From: Polyangia bacterium
GTDB taxonomy: Bacteria > Myxococcota_A > Polyangia > Fen-1088
Direction of reading: 5' to 3'
Assembly (NCBI GenBank): GCA_036268875.1
Contig: DATATI010000002.1
Location: forward strand, 1 to 64,000
Length of the DNA stretch: 64,000 bases
Shown here: in pieces, positions 43,467 through 52,352 of the stretch
Position numbering within the stretch: the stretch's first letter is position 1
Layout of the letters: every line of letters starts with the position of its first letter
Made by a program: the position numbers and the translations under genes
Notes under the pieces: model-generated
What the model was told of the DNA's origin: nothing
The model's input: the letters and a program-made list of their open reading frames with translations, nothing else
Databases searched by the model: none

Positions 43467-44524
43467 GCGCCAGCGACAGCGGCATCCACGTCGAGGTGAC
43501 CGTCAGCGGCCAGGGCACCGCGCCGGCTGCGGTCGGCCCCGGCGCGGCGCCGCCGCTGCTGGACGTGCGCGGCCTGCGCAAGCACTTTGGCCGCGGCTTG
43601 CACCCGGTGCGCGCCGTCGACGACGTCAGCTTCACCGTCGAGCCGGGCGAGGTGCTGGGACTGGTCGGCGAGAGCGGCTCGGGCAAGAGCACCATCGGCC
43701 GCTGCATCTTGAAGCTGCTGGAGCCGACAGCGGGAAAAATCCTGTACCAGGGCCGCGACCTGACGGCGCTGTCGGCGCGGGCGATGCGGCCCTTGCGGCG
43801 CCAGCTGCAGATCATCTTTCAAGATCCCTACGCCAGCTTGGACCCGCGCCTGCGCGTGCGCGACATCCTGGGCGAGGCGCTGGACACCCATCGTCTGCAC
43901 TGTGGCGCCGCGCGCGCCCCGCGCATCGGCGATCTTCTGCGCCTGGTCGGTCTGCAGCCGGAACACGCGCGAAGGTTTCCCCACGAATTTTCCGGCGGGC
44001 AGCGCCAGCGCATCGGCATCGCCCGCGCCCTGGCCGTCGAGCCACGCTTCATCGTCGCCGACGAGCCGGTGTCGGCGCTGGACGTGTCGATCCAGGCCCA
44101 GGTGTTGAATCTGCTGCAGGACCTGCGCGAGCAGTTGAACCTGACCATGCTGTTCATCTCGCACGATCTCGACGTGGTCGAGTTCCTGTGCGACCGCGTG
44201 GTGGTCCTTTACCTCGGCAAGGTGATGGAGGTGTCGCCCACCGCCGCGCTGTACGAGGCGCCGTTGCACCCGTACACCGGCGCGCTGCTGGCGGCGTCGC
44301 CGAAGCCGGATCCCACCCACCGCCGGCCGCGCATGCTGCTCCAAGGCGACATCCCGAGCCCGGTGGCGCCGCCGTCGGGCTGCGTGTTTCGCACCCGTTG
44401 CCCGTACGCCGTGCCGGCGTGCGCCGAAGAGGTTCCGGCCTTGCGCGAAATGGCCCCCGGTCGGTGGAAAGCCTGCATTCGCGACGATCTGGGCGATGAC
44501 CTGCGCGGCGCCGCCAGGCCCTGA
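43463..44524 (+). CDS. Peptide ABC transporter ATP-binding protein, DppF-like
   Basis: The 353-residue ATPase has Walker [26 protein letters not shown], signature [16 protein letters not shown], Walker [13 protein letters not shown] and the oligopeptide C-terminal region with [18 protein letters not shown]. The GTG start at 43463 overlaps the dppD stop (GTGA). An N-terminal extension of about 30 residues (Gly/Ala/Pro-rich) precedes the ABC core. It completes the importer. The next gene, a second binding protein, lies 139 bases downstream. Confidence 0.93.
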   Translation: MSASDSGIHVEVTVSGQGTAPAAVGPGAAPPLLDVRGLRKHFGRGLHPVRAVDDVSFTVEPGEVLGLVGESGSGKSTIGRCILKLLEPTAGKILYQGRDLTALSARAMRPLRRQLQIIFQDPYASLDPRLRVRDILGEALDTHRLHCGAARAPRIGDLLRLVGLQPEHARRFPHEFSGGQRQRIGIARALAVEPRFIVADEPVSALDVSIQAQVLNLLQDLREQLNLTMLFISHDLDVVEFLCDRVVVLYLGKVMEVSPTAALYEAPLHPYTGALLAASPKPDPTHRRPRMLLQGDIPSPVAPPSGCVFRTRCPYAVPACAEEVPALREMAPGRWKACIRDDLGDDLRGAARP

Positions 44525-44663
44525 ACAAAAATAAATCAGTGTCTCTTTCGCGGCTCGGCGCGCGTTGTCTTGTCAGGCCCGGGCGACTCTTCTAAAGTCC
44601 GGCTCCGCTCGGGCCGCTTTTTCCGCCGATTTTCCACCTCCGCCGGCCGAGCGCAGGGTTGCC

Positions 44664-46757
44664 ATGGCCAAACAGCGAACGACGTGGACCCGGCGCGAGT
44701 ATTTGCTCAACACCGCGGCGCTGGCCGGCGCGACGACCTTCGCCAGCGCGCTGCCGTCGCGCGCGGCGGGCGCCGAAAACGCCCCGCCGCCCGGCCCAAA
44801 GGCGCCGAAGATGGGCGGAAGTTTGATCGGCAACCTGGAAGGCCCGACGCTGGTCCTCGATCCCGCCAGGCGGCCGACCAAATTTTCCGAAGCGCCGGCA
44901 CTGGCCGAGCTGGTCAAGGCCGGCAAGCTGCCGCCCGTCGAGCAGCGTCTGCCCAGCGAGCCGCTGGTGATAAAGCCGGTGCACCGCATTGGCCGTTACG
45001 GCGGCACCTGGCGGCGCGGCTTCACCGGCCCCGGCGACAGCGAGAACGGCGCGCGCTTGGTGTCCACGGACAAGCCGCTGTTCTGGGATTACACCGGCAC
45101 CAAGGTCGTGCCGTGCCTGGCGCGCGAGTGGAAACAGAGCGCCGACGGCAAGACGGTGACCCTGTCTTTGCGCAAGGGTCACAAATGGTCGGACGGCGCA
45201 CCGTTCGGGGCCGACGATTTTTTGTTCTGGTACGAAGAGATCTATCTGAACAAAGAACTGCAGCCCACGCCCCATCCCGACCTGATGGTCAACGGCAAGA
45301 CGGGAAACATGCGCAAGGACGACGAGCTGACCGTCGTCTTCGCGTTTCCCGAACCGAATTATTTATTCGTTGAACTCCTGGCCGGCAGCACGGCCATCGG
45401 CGGCGGGCAGGCCAGCCGCCAGACCCAGGGCAACAGCATGGGCGCGTACATGCCGCGGCACTATCTGAAGCAGTATTTGCCGAAGAACTCGTCCAAAAAC
45501 GAGCTGGAGAAGAAGGCCAAGGCCGCTGGTTTTGACAGCTGGGTCACCTTCATCAAAAGCCGCTGGGACTGGCGTCTCAACCCCGAGCTGCCGGTGCTGA
45601 CGCCGTGGCGGATGGTCTCGCCGATCAACAAACCCACCTGGGTGCTGGAGCGCAATCCGTACTATTTCGGCGTCGACATCCAGGGCAACCAGCTGCCCTA
45701 CATCGATCGCGTCAGCTTCTCGCTGGCGGAAAATCTTGAGGTGCTGAACCTGCGCGCGGTGGCCGGCCAATATGATTTGCAGGAGCGGCACACCTCGCTG
45801 GGAAAACTGCCGGTGTTTCTGGAGAACCGCGACAAAGGTCATTACGACGTGCGGTTGGATCCGGCGTTGAACGGCTCGGACGCCACCTTGCAAAACAACC
45901 TGACCTTCGACGCCGATGCCGAGATCGCCAAATGGTTGGGGACGCGCGACTTCCGGCGCGCCCTGTCGCTGGGCATCGATCGCCGCCAGTTGAACGAGTC
46001 GTTCTGGCTGGGCGTCGGCACCCCCGGCTCGGCGGCGCCATCCGAGAGCATGCCCTTCAGCCCCGGCCCGGAGTGGCGCAACAAATGGTCGACCCACGAT
46101 CCGAAGCAGGCGTCGGCGCTGCTGGACAAGGTCGGGCTTTCCAGGAAAGACAGCGAGGGCTATCGCCTGCGCAGCGACGGCAAAGGCCGCCTGCGCATCG
46201 AGCTGCAGACGGTGGCGGCCGCGTACATTCCGCTGACCGCCATCGCCGAGATGATCCGCGAGCAATGGAAAAAGATCGGCGTGCAAGCCGACGTCAAGGA
46301 GCTGGAGCGCAGTTTGTTTTTCGCGCGCACCAAAGGCAATCGCCATCAGATCGCCCTTTGGCCCAACGACGGCTCCGAGATGATCTTCCAGGTCCCCGAC
46401 CACGCGCTGCCGGTGAACCCGGGCGCGTCGATCTTGAGTCCGTCGATCGCCGTCTGGTACGCCAGCCGCGGCGAAAAAGGCACTGTCCCGAAGGATCCGC
46501 AGCTGCGCAAGGCGATGGAGCTGTTTCGTTCCGCCGCCGGCAAGAAGGCACACGAGCGCAACAAGCTGGCCCAGGAGATCTGGAAGATCTTGATCGACGA
46601 GCAATACAGCATCGGCACCGTCGGCCTGTCGCCCGCCACGATGGGCGTGCGCGTGGTGAGCACCAAGATGGGCAACATCCCCGCCCGCCAGATGAACGCG
46701 CCTCATACGCGAACGCCCGGATCGTCGCACCCGGCGACGTTTTTTTTCAAGGCGTAG
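44664..46757 (+). CDS. Large Tat-exported family-5 solute-binding protein
   Basis: The 697-residue protein starts with a twin-arginine signal (TRREYLLNTAALAGATTF, cleavage near SRAAGA). It is a family-5 binding protein of the enlarged kind (typical DppA is about 520 residues): WKQSADGKTVTLSLRKGHKWSDG, DDFLFWYEEI, an insertion around 250-340, then VLERNPYYFGVDIQGNQLPYIDRV and FRRALSLGIDRRQLNE. Enlarged members often sit in clusters for plant-polysaccharide oligomers. It lacks its own permease and may use the dppBCDF-type importer just upstream. Its position before a pectin-type gene set (kduI/kduD) supports an oligo-uronide ligand, but this is inference. Confidence 0.82.
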   Translation: MAKQRTTWTRREYLLNTAALAGATTFASALPSRAAGAENAPPPGPKAPKMGGSLIGNLEGPTLVLDPARRPTKFSEAPALAELVKAGKLPPVEQRLPSEPLVIKPVHRIGRYGGTWRRGFTGPGDSENGARLVSTDKPLFWDYTGTKVVPCLAREWKQSADGKTVTLSLRKGHKWSDGAPFGADDFLFWYEEIYLNKELQPTPHPDLMVNGKTGNMRKDDELTVVFAFPEPNYLFVELLAGSTAIGGGQASRQTQGNSMGAYMPRHYLKQYLPKNSSKNELEKKAKAAGFDSWVTFIKSRWDWRLNPELPVLTPWRMVSPINKPTWVLERNPYYFGVDIQGNQLPYIDRVSFSLAENLEVLNLRAVAGQYDLQERHTSLGKLPVFLENRDKGHYDVRLDPALNGSDATLQNNLTFDADAEIAKWLGTRDFRRALSLGIDRRQLNESFWLGVGTPGSAAPSESMPFSPGPEWRNKWSTHDPKQASALLDKVGLSRKDSEGYRLRSDGKGRLRIELQTVAAAYIPLTAIAEMIREQWKKIGVQADVKELERSLFFARTKGNRHQIALWPNDGSEMIFQVPDHALPVNPGASILSPSIAVWYASRGEKGTVPKDPQLRKAMELFRSAAGKKAHERNKLAQEIWKILIDEQYSIGTVGLSPATMGVRVVSTKMGNIPARQMNAPHTRTPGSSHPATFFFKA

Positions 46758-46807
46758 CGCGCGCCACGCCTCAATAACCGTTCCCTGCACCTCGAACGGC
46801 GCGGCGC

Positions 46808-48219
46808 CTAAGGCGCGATGGGAATGGTCGCGCTCCGTGTTTGTTCGCCGCGCAAGATAGCCCCCGCGGCGCCGGTCAGGCGCAGGTACCAGTCGCTGGG
46901 CAGCGCTTGGCCGTCGATGTTCAAGGGAACGAAGGTGCCTTGCGCCGGCTGGGCCGCGGGCGTGGCGGCGACCTTGAACAGCGCGGTGCCTTCGTCGACC
47001 TCGTCGAACATCGCGCCGTACAGCATGGTCGCGCCCGCGCCGAGGACGTTGTCGAGCTGGTGCCAGTAAAACGCGCCGCCCTGCCGCGGAATTTGATTCA
47101 GTGACGACGGGCCGCCTTTCAGGTTTTTCCAGCTGAACCCGGGAAAGACCACCGGCAGGTACGCCACGCCGGCCGCTTGCGCCGCCGCCAGATCGGGCAC
47201 CACCTGCCGGCTGAGAAATTGTCGGCGCCCGCCGCGTTGGCGAAGGCCCCGACGGTCCAGGGACTGATCACGTCGAACGATCGATAGACCGCCGACCATT
47301 CGGCTTCGGGACGGGCATCATTGGTCAATGTCCGCCAGCCCCACGGCACGCCGCCCAGCAGCGTCACCTGCTCGGCCGCCGGCGCGGATGATTTGAAGTA
47401 CGTGATGATCGCCTGCGCCTGGGCGGCCGTCGGGCCAGCGGCAAAGCCCAGGCCCCAGATGGCCAGCAGCGGTTTTCCCTGCTGTCGCAGGTAGCGATCG
47501 CTCTCGGTGACCTTCAGCGTGTTGACCAGATACGACCAGTCGGTCTTCAAGGTCTCCAGCAACGTCGCGGCGTTCGCCCCGCTCACGTCGTACATCACGG
47601 CGAACACCCGGCCGTACTGTTCGGCGCCGCTGCGCACGTTCTTGGTCACCTGGTTGCGAAAGGCGAACAACGATTGATCGCCGAGCTCCGCCGAGAACCG
47701 CTGCAGCATCACGCCATCGAGATCGGCGTCGCGCATCCAGCGAAAATGCCGCTGTACAGTGGCCGGCGTCCACGCTGAATAAAGGCGGGCTGGCTGGCCG
47801 CCAGGTAAGGTCATGCTGGTGTCGAACAGCTCGTCGTCAGCAAGTTCGGCCAGATCGGGCCACAGATCGACGGTGACGTCGGCGGCGGTCGGCGTCTGGC
47901 CGCGAAACCAGTGCACCCAGCGGTTGGTCGGCGCGCCGTCGGCGGGACAGGCGAACCAACCTTGATAGCCCATCAAGAATTTGTGCAACAGCGTGCTGGC
48001 GTCGATGACCGCGCGGTCCGCGGCATCGGCGCCCGAACCGCCCGCGCCACCCACGCCCATCGCCCCGCCGGCGCCGCCCGAACCGTTTGCGCCACCGGCA
48101 GCTGCCCCACCGCCGCCGTTCCCGCCGCCGGTCACGCCGCCGATCGTGCCCGAGCCCGCGCACGCCGCCACCGACAGCGCCCCGATCGCCAGACTGTTGA
48201 GACGACCAAGCATACCCAT
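46808..48219 (-). pseudogene. GH71/99-like glycoside hydrolase lipoprotein, broken by one-base frameshift
   Basis: Two frames make one protein. From 48219 a lipoprotein signal (LSVAACAG), a Gly/Ala linker, and a domain with MGYQGWFACPADG, WVHWFRGQTP, VDLWPDLAEL, and LDGVMLQRFSAEL match GH71/99-like proteins. After GAFANAAGADNF the frame goes wrong and stops at 47119, while the other frame resumes as LSRQVVPDLAAAQAAGVAYLPVVFPGFSWKNL and runs to 46808. One missing base in an A-run at 47216-47218 (T-run on the coding strand) explains it: 1,412 bases plus one is 471 codons. It could be a true mutation or a sequencing error. The intact enzyme would act on polysaccharide outside the cell. Confidence 0.78.
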
Positions 48220-48252
48220 TGGTCACCCGCTAACTGTCAACTGTTTATCAGT

Positions 48253-50226
48253 CTATGGCTGTCCGAACCCGATCGGCCCATAAATCCACAAACCGTCGTC
48301 GGCGCCACCGGCGTTGACGTCGAAAATCACGTACTGTCGGTCCGGCTCCAGCAGACCAAAGACGCGGTCGGCGCCGGCGCGGATGACGGTGCTGCCGGCG
48401 GCGGGCCAGGCGGCGCCAGCGCCCAGCTTGGCAAAACGAACGGTCGACGTGGTCGGCCCCACGTTGTCGCTGAAGATCAAGCCGGCGTCGCCCGCGGCGA
48501 ACCAGAAGTCGACGTCGGTGGCGAATTTTTGTTTGGCGCTGCATCCGTCGGGGTTGGCCAGCCAGCCTTCGGCGGCGCCCGTGTTGGGATCAACGTTGTC
48601 CGCCCAGAAGACCAGGCCACCCCCGGGAAGGAATTGATCGCCGTAGACGTCGGAGGTGGTTCCCGGCGCCAGCGCGCAGTTGCCGGTGCCGTCGTTTCTC
48701 ACCACCCGCGCGTCGCTGAGCAGGGTCGTGTTGTTGAACTGCGTCTGCAAGAAGCTGAACCGTCCGTCCGGCGAACCCACCGCCGTGTACACGCCCGACG
48801 CCACCGTCGCCGCGGTGGTCGATTGGGCCGGATTGCTGATGATCTTGTACGTGCCGCGGCCGCCCACCAGGTCGGCAAGAAAGGCCACCCCGCGATCGGT
48901 CTCGGCGTCGCCCAGCGGGACGTAAGCGCCCACCTGCGTGGCGATGGTCCTCTCGCCGCCGCCACCGGGAAAGTCGGCCATCACCAGCGTCCCCGACGGA
49001 TCGACGACACTGGCGCGCGGGGGATAGTTGAAGCCGCGCATGAAGTACCAGTGCTTGCTGTCGGTGGCGATGTCCCACTGCGAGACGTCGGTGGCCACGG
49101 TCAATCGTTTGGCCTGCGTCCCGACGTCGTCGATGGCATAGGCGAACAAGTTCTCCGGCTCGCTGACCGTCACGCCGCCGGTGGAATAGGCGAAGTAGTC
49201 GCCCGCCGGCGAGAAGGCCAGCGACCACTGGCCGGCCTCGCCGGCGGTGTTGGGATAAATGGTCGCCGCCAGCGGCAGCGCGGTCGGTGCCACCCGCCCG
49301 GCGTGTAGATCGAAGTGCACCGGGTTGGTGGTGGTCTGCAGATCCTCCACGCACAAGGCGGCGTCGCTGCGCGGATGGCCGTCGCAGCTGGCAGCGTGCG
49401 CGCCGCTGATCTGGCGCGGCGCCGTCAGACCGGGCCGCCAGGCAAGGACCGGTCCGTCGTATGGCGCCGTCCCCACCACCGGCGCCGCATAGAAGATCAG
49501 CGTCTGCCCATAAAACTGGTGCGAGTACGGATGCGCCGGCCCGGTGTCCGGCTGCCCCGTCCACAAGGTGGTGGTCAGGCGCAAGCACGACGCGCTGGTA
49601 CCGTCGCAGGGGACCGGCTGGCCGAGCGCCTGGCTGACGTTCATCACCCACAGCTCGGTGGCGCCCAGCGCCTGGCCGGGCAGTGTGAAGGCGCACCAGT
49701 GATCGGCGGCGGCGGCGCCCACCGGCACCGAACTGCAGGCGGTGGTCGGCGTGCCCACCAGGCGCGCCCGTCCGGTGAGAAGATGCTTGGCCATCGCGGT
49801 GAGCGGACCATCGCTGCCGCCATCGCCGCCGCCGTTGGTCTCCGGGCCGGCGTCGGTGTCGGTGACGGTGCTGACTTCCGCGCCGGCGTCGATCGCGGTG
49901 TCGGCGATCCCGTCGACGCCGCTCTCGGCGCCATTGGTTGATAGATCGACGACGGACAGATCGCTCTCGCGATCAGCGGATTCATCGGCCGGCGGGTCCG
50001 CCGAAAGATCCAGCGCGCTGTCGATCGGCGCGCCGCCGGTGCCAGCGTCGCCCACCCCGGCGCCGCCGCTGCCCGTGCCCCCGGCGCCGGCGCCGCCTTG
50101 GGCGCCCACTTGATCTTTCGCCGCATCGGTTGCCGCGCCCCCACCGCTGCCACAACCCGCGCCGACCAGGGTCACTGCCAGCGCCACCCAGACAAATTCC
50201 ATGCTCACGCTGCCCAGCCGCCTCAT
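48253..50226 (-). CDS. Large beta-propeller-like lipoprotein with Gly/Asp linker
   Basis: The 657-residue protein has a lipoprotein signal (VALAVTLVGAGC), about 130 residues of Gly/Ala/Ser/Asp-rich linker, and a large region with repeated strand-turn units of TolB/WD-type character, for example WSLAFSPAGDYFAYSTGG, SQWDIATDSKHWYFMRG and AVGSPDGRFSFLQTQ. No enzyme motif is visible. It is probably a surface-exposed binding or scaffold protein. ATG 50226 has AAGGAG upstream; ATG 50202 would also give a signal peptide. It stands between the broken GH71/99-like gene and the GH105 stub on the same strand. Confidence 0.65.
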   Translation of the reverse strand: MRRLGSVSMEFVWVALAVTLVGAGCGSGGGAATDAAKDQVGAQGGAGAGGTGSGGAGVGDAGTGGAPIDSALDLSADPPADESADRESDLSVVDLSTNGAESGVDGIADTAIDAGAEVSTVTDTDAGPETNGGGDGGSDGPLTAMAKHLLTGRARLVGTPTTACSSVPVGAAAADHWCAFTLPGQALGATELWVMNVSQALGQPVPCDGTSASCLRLTTTLWTGQPDTGPAHPYSHQFYGQTLIFYAAPVVGTAPYDGPVLAWRPGLTAPRQISGAHAASCDGHPRSDAALCVEDLQTTTNPVHFDLHAGRVAPTALPLAATIYPNTAGEAGQWSLAFSPAGDYFAYSTGGVTVSEPENLFAYAIDDVGTQAKRLTVATDVSQWDIATDSKHWYFMRGFNYPPRASVVDPSGTLVMADFPGGGGERTIATQVGAYVPLGDAETDRGVAFLADLVGGRGTYKIISNPAQSTTAATVASGVYTAVGSPDGRFSFLQTQFNNTTLLSDARVVRNDGTGNCALAPGTTSDVYGDQFLPGGGLVFWADNVDPNTGAAEGWLANPDGCSAKQKFATDVDFWFAAGDAGLIFSDNVGPTTSTVRFAKLGAGAAWPAAGSTVIRAGADRVFGLLEPDRQYVIFDVNAGGADDGLWIYGPIGFGQP

Positions 50227-50294
50227 GGATTCGCTCCTTCGCGGGGCGCAGCATAACCGATCCGGACAGAATTCCGCGGGTGGCGGTTTGTCCT

Positions 50295-50576
50295 TTACGC
50301 CGAGATGGCGCGAACGAAATCCGGATCGCTGATCCGCGCCACCTCGGTGGTGGCCAGCAAGAAGGCGCCCACGCCGAAGGGCGCGGTGGTCTCGGCGGTG
50401 GTGGGGGCCGGCAAAGCGGCCACCGGCTGAACCCAGCCCAGCTGCCCATCGGGGCGCACCAGCGCCAGCAGCGACGGATCGCGGATGGTCCGGTACGTCG
50501 CCATGAGGCCCGCCCAGCCAGCAGCGTGGATCCAATCTTTGGCCTGGCCCATGCGCGGCAGCTGCCACTGGGATAC
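50295..50576 (-). pseudogene. C-terminal stub of GH105 unsaturated rhamnogalacturonyl/uronyl hydrolase
   Basis: About 90 codons ending at 50295 read QLPRMGQAKDWIHAAGWAGL, then VRPDGQLGWVQPVAALPAP and FGVGAFLLATTEVARI. This is the standard C-terminal end of GH105 (YteR/YesR-like) hydrolases, where DGxLGWVQP and YGVGAFLLAGSE are conserved. The rest of the (alpha/alpha)6 barrel, including the catalytic Asp, is missing: the frame opens only at 50624 and the divergent kduI gene starts at 50726. So the gene is a 5'-deleted remnant. Its neighbours kduI and kduD process the products such an enzyme would release. Confidence 0.68.
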
Positions 50577-50725
50577 CTTTTTCAGGGCCAAAACCGCGGA
50601 TTTTCGGACAACATCGCCGCGCACTAGAGTCTGCCGGCGGCGGCCTTTGACAATCGGAAGCGCGGCGCTAGCTTGGTCGCCTCCGCCAAGGCCGCCGCGT
50701 GTTATTCACCCCGAGGAGCCCGCCC

Positions 50726-51556
50726 ATGCAGAGCCGTTTCCTGCCCGATATCATTCGCTACAAATCCATGGACTCGGCCGCGCTGCGAGCGGCGTATCTT
50801 TTCGAGTCGGCGTTCGTCCCCGGCAAGGTGGAACTGTTCGGCGTCGACGCCGATCGCGCCGTGGTGGGCGGCGCCGTGCCCACCAACGCGCCGCTGACGC
50901 TGCCGGTGCCGTCTGAATTGCGCGCCACGTATTTTTGCGAGCGGCGCGAGATCGGCATCATCAACATCGGCGGCGCCGGCAAGGTGCGCGCCGACGAGCA
51001 GACCTTCGCCGTCAAACCGCGCGAGTGTGTCTACGTCGGCCGCGGCACCAAGGCCGTGACCTTCGAGAGCGACGATCCGGCGGCGCCGGCGGCGTTCTAT
51101 CTGGTCAGCTTTGCCGCGCACGCCGCCTACCCGACGGTGCACGCCGGCCTGGACAAGGCGCGGGTGAAAGACATCGGCAGCGCCGAACAAGCCAGCCGCC
51201 GCCGCCTGCACCAGTACATCCACCAGGAAGGCATCAAGAGCTGCCAGCTGGTGATGGGCTTCACCGAGATCGAATCGGGCAGCGTGTGGAACACCATGCC
51301 GCCGCACACGCACACCCGTCGCTGCGAGATCTACCTGTACTTCGACATGGCCGCCGACGCGCGCGTCATGCACTTCATGGGCACGCCCGAAGAGATGCGC
51401 ACGCTGGTGGTGGCCGACAGGCAAGTGGTCGCCTCGCCGGCGTGGTCGATGCACTTTGGCGCCGGCACGCAGAACTATCGTTTCGTCTGGGCCATGGGCG
51501 GCGAGAACCAAGCCTTCGACGACATGGACGGCGTGGCCGTCACCAAGCTTCGCTGA
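50726..51556 (+). CDS. kduI: 5-dehydro-4-deoxy-D-glucuronate isomerase
   Basis: The 276-residue protein matches KduI in length (about 278) and in landmarks: a start of MQSRFLPDIIRYKSMDSAAL, AVVGGAVPTNAPLTLP, FCERREIGIINIGG, and the zinc site in the cupin strand NTMPPHTHTRRCEIYLYFD plus GAGTQNYRFVWAMGGENQAF. It converts 4-deoxy-L-threo-5-hexosulose uronate to 3-deoxy-D-glycero-2,5-hexodiulosonate in pectin breakdown. GAGGAG stands nine bases before the ATG. kduD follows 19 bases later. Confidence 0.94.
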   Translation: MQSRFLPDIIRYKSMDSAALRAAYLFESAFVPGKVELFGVDADRAVVGGAVPTNAPLTLPVPSELRATYFCERREIGIINIGGAGKVRADEQTFAVKPRECVYVGRGTKAVTFESDDPAAPAAFYLVSFAAHAAYPTVHAGLDKARVKDIGSAEQASRRRLHQYIHQEGIKSCQLVMGFTEIESGSVWNTMPPHTHTRRCEIYLYFDMAADARVMHFMGTPEEMRTLVVADRQVVASPAWSMHFGAGTQNYRFVWAMGGENQAFDDMDGVAVTKLR

Positions 51557-51575
51557 AAGAGCGCTCCCAGAAATC

Positions 51576-52352
51576 ATGTCGATCCTGAATCAGTTTCGGT
51601 TGGACGGAAGACTGGCGTTGATCACCGGCGCCAGTCGGGGGATCGGGCTGGCGTTGGCCGTCGGTTTGGCGGAGGCGGGAGCGGACATCGTGGCGGTCAG
51701 CGCGACCATGCCGGAAGATCCCGCCGCCAGCGAGATCGGGCGTGCCGTCACCAAGCTGGGCCGCAAATTCCGCGGGCTGCCCTGTGACATGCGCGATCGC
51801 CAGGCGATCTACGCCATGCTCAAGCGCGCGACGATCGACAGTCCGCCGATCAACATCCTGCTGTGCAACGCCGGCACCATCCGGCGCAAGCCGGCCGCCG
51901 AGCACCCCGACGAGATGTGGGACGAGGTTTTGAACGTCAACCTGACCGCGCCGTTTATTATCGCGCGGGAGCTGGGCAAGGGAATGGTCGAGCGCGGGCG
52001 CGGCAAGATCATCTTCACCGCGTCGCTGCTGTCGTTCCAGGGCGGCCTCACCGTGCCGGGCTACGCGGCCAGCAAGGGCGGCATCGCCCGCCTGACCATG
52101 GCCCTGGCCAACGAATGGGCCGGCCGCGGCGTCAACGTCAACGCCATCGTTCCGGGTTACATCGCCACCGACAACACGCAGGCCCTGCGCGCCGATCCGG
52201 TGCGCAGCGGGCAGATCCTGGCCCGCATCCCCGCCGGCCGCTGGGGCGAGCCGGACGACTTCAAAGGCGCCGCCGTCTATCTGGCCAGCGACGCCGCCCG
52301 CTATGTGCACGGCGCGCTGCTGGCCATCGACGGCGGCTGGCTCGGCCGCTGA
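51576..52352 (+). CDS. kduD: 2-dehydro-3-deoxy-D-gluconate 5-dehydrogenase (SDR family)
   Basis: The 258-residue short-chain dehydrogenase has the NAD motif TGASRGIGLAL, NAG in LLCNAGT, the Ser/Tyr/Lys set (FTASLLSFQGG, PGYAASKGG) and ends AIDGGW. It fits KduD in length and in its place right after kduI. It reduces the KduI product to 2-keto-3-deoxygluconate. Its TGA forms the palindrome TGATCA with the stop of the converging lipoprotein gene, so there is no intergenic space. Confidence 0.9.
   Translation: MSILNQFRLDGRLALITGASRGIGLALAVGLAEAGADIVAVSATMPEDPAASEIGRAVTKLGRKFRGLPCDMRDRQAIYAMLKRATIDSPPINILLCNAGTIRRKPAAEHPDEMWDEVLNVNLTAPFIIARELGKGMVERGRGKIIFTASLLSFQGGLTVPGYAASKGGIARLTMALANEWAGRGVNVNAIVPGYIATDNTQALRADPVRSGQILARIPAGRWGEPDDFKGAAVYLASDAARYVHGALLAIDGGWLGR

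Noticed and set aside
50226-50568. N-terminal extension of the large beta-propeller lipoprotein to 50568
   Set aside because: The extension would precede the lipoprotein signal, overlaps the GH105 stub in another frame, and has no coding character; ATG 50226 has a good ribosome-binding site.
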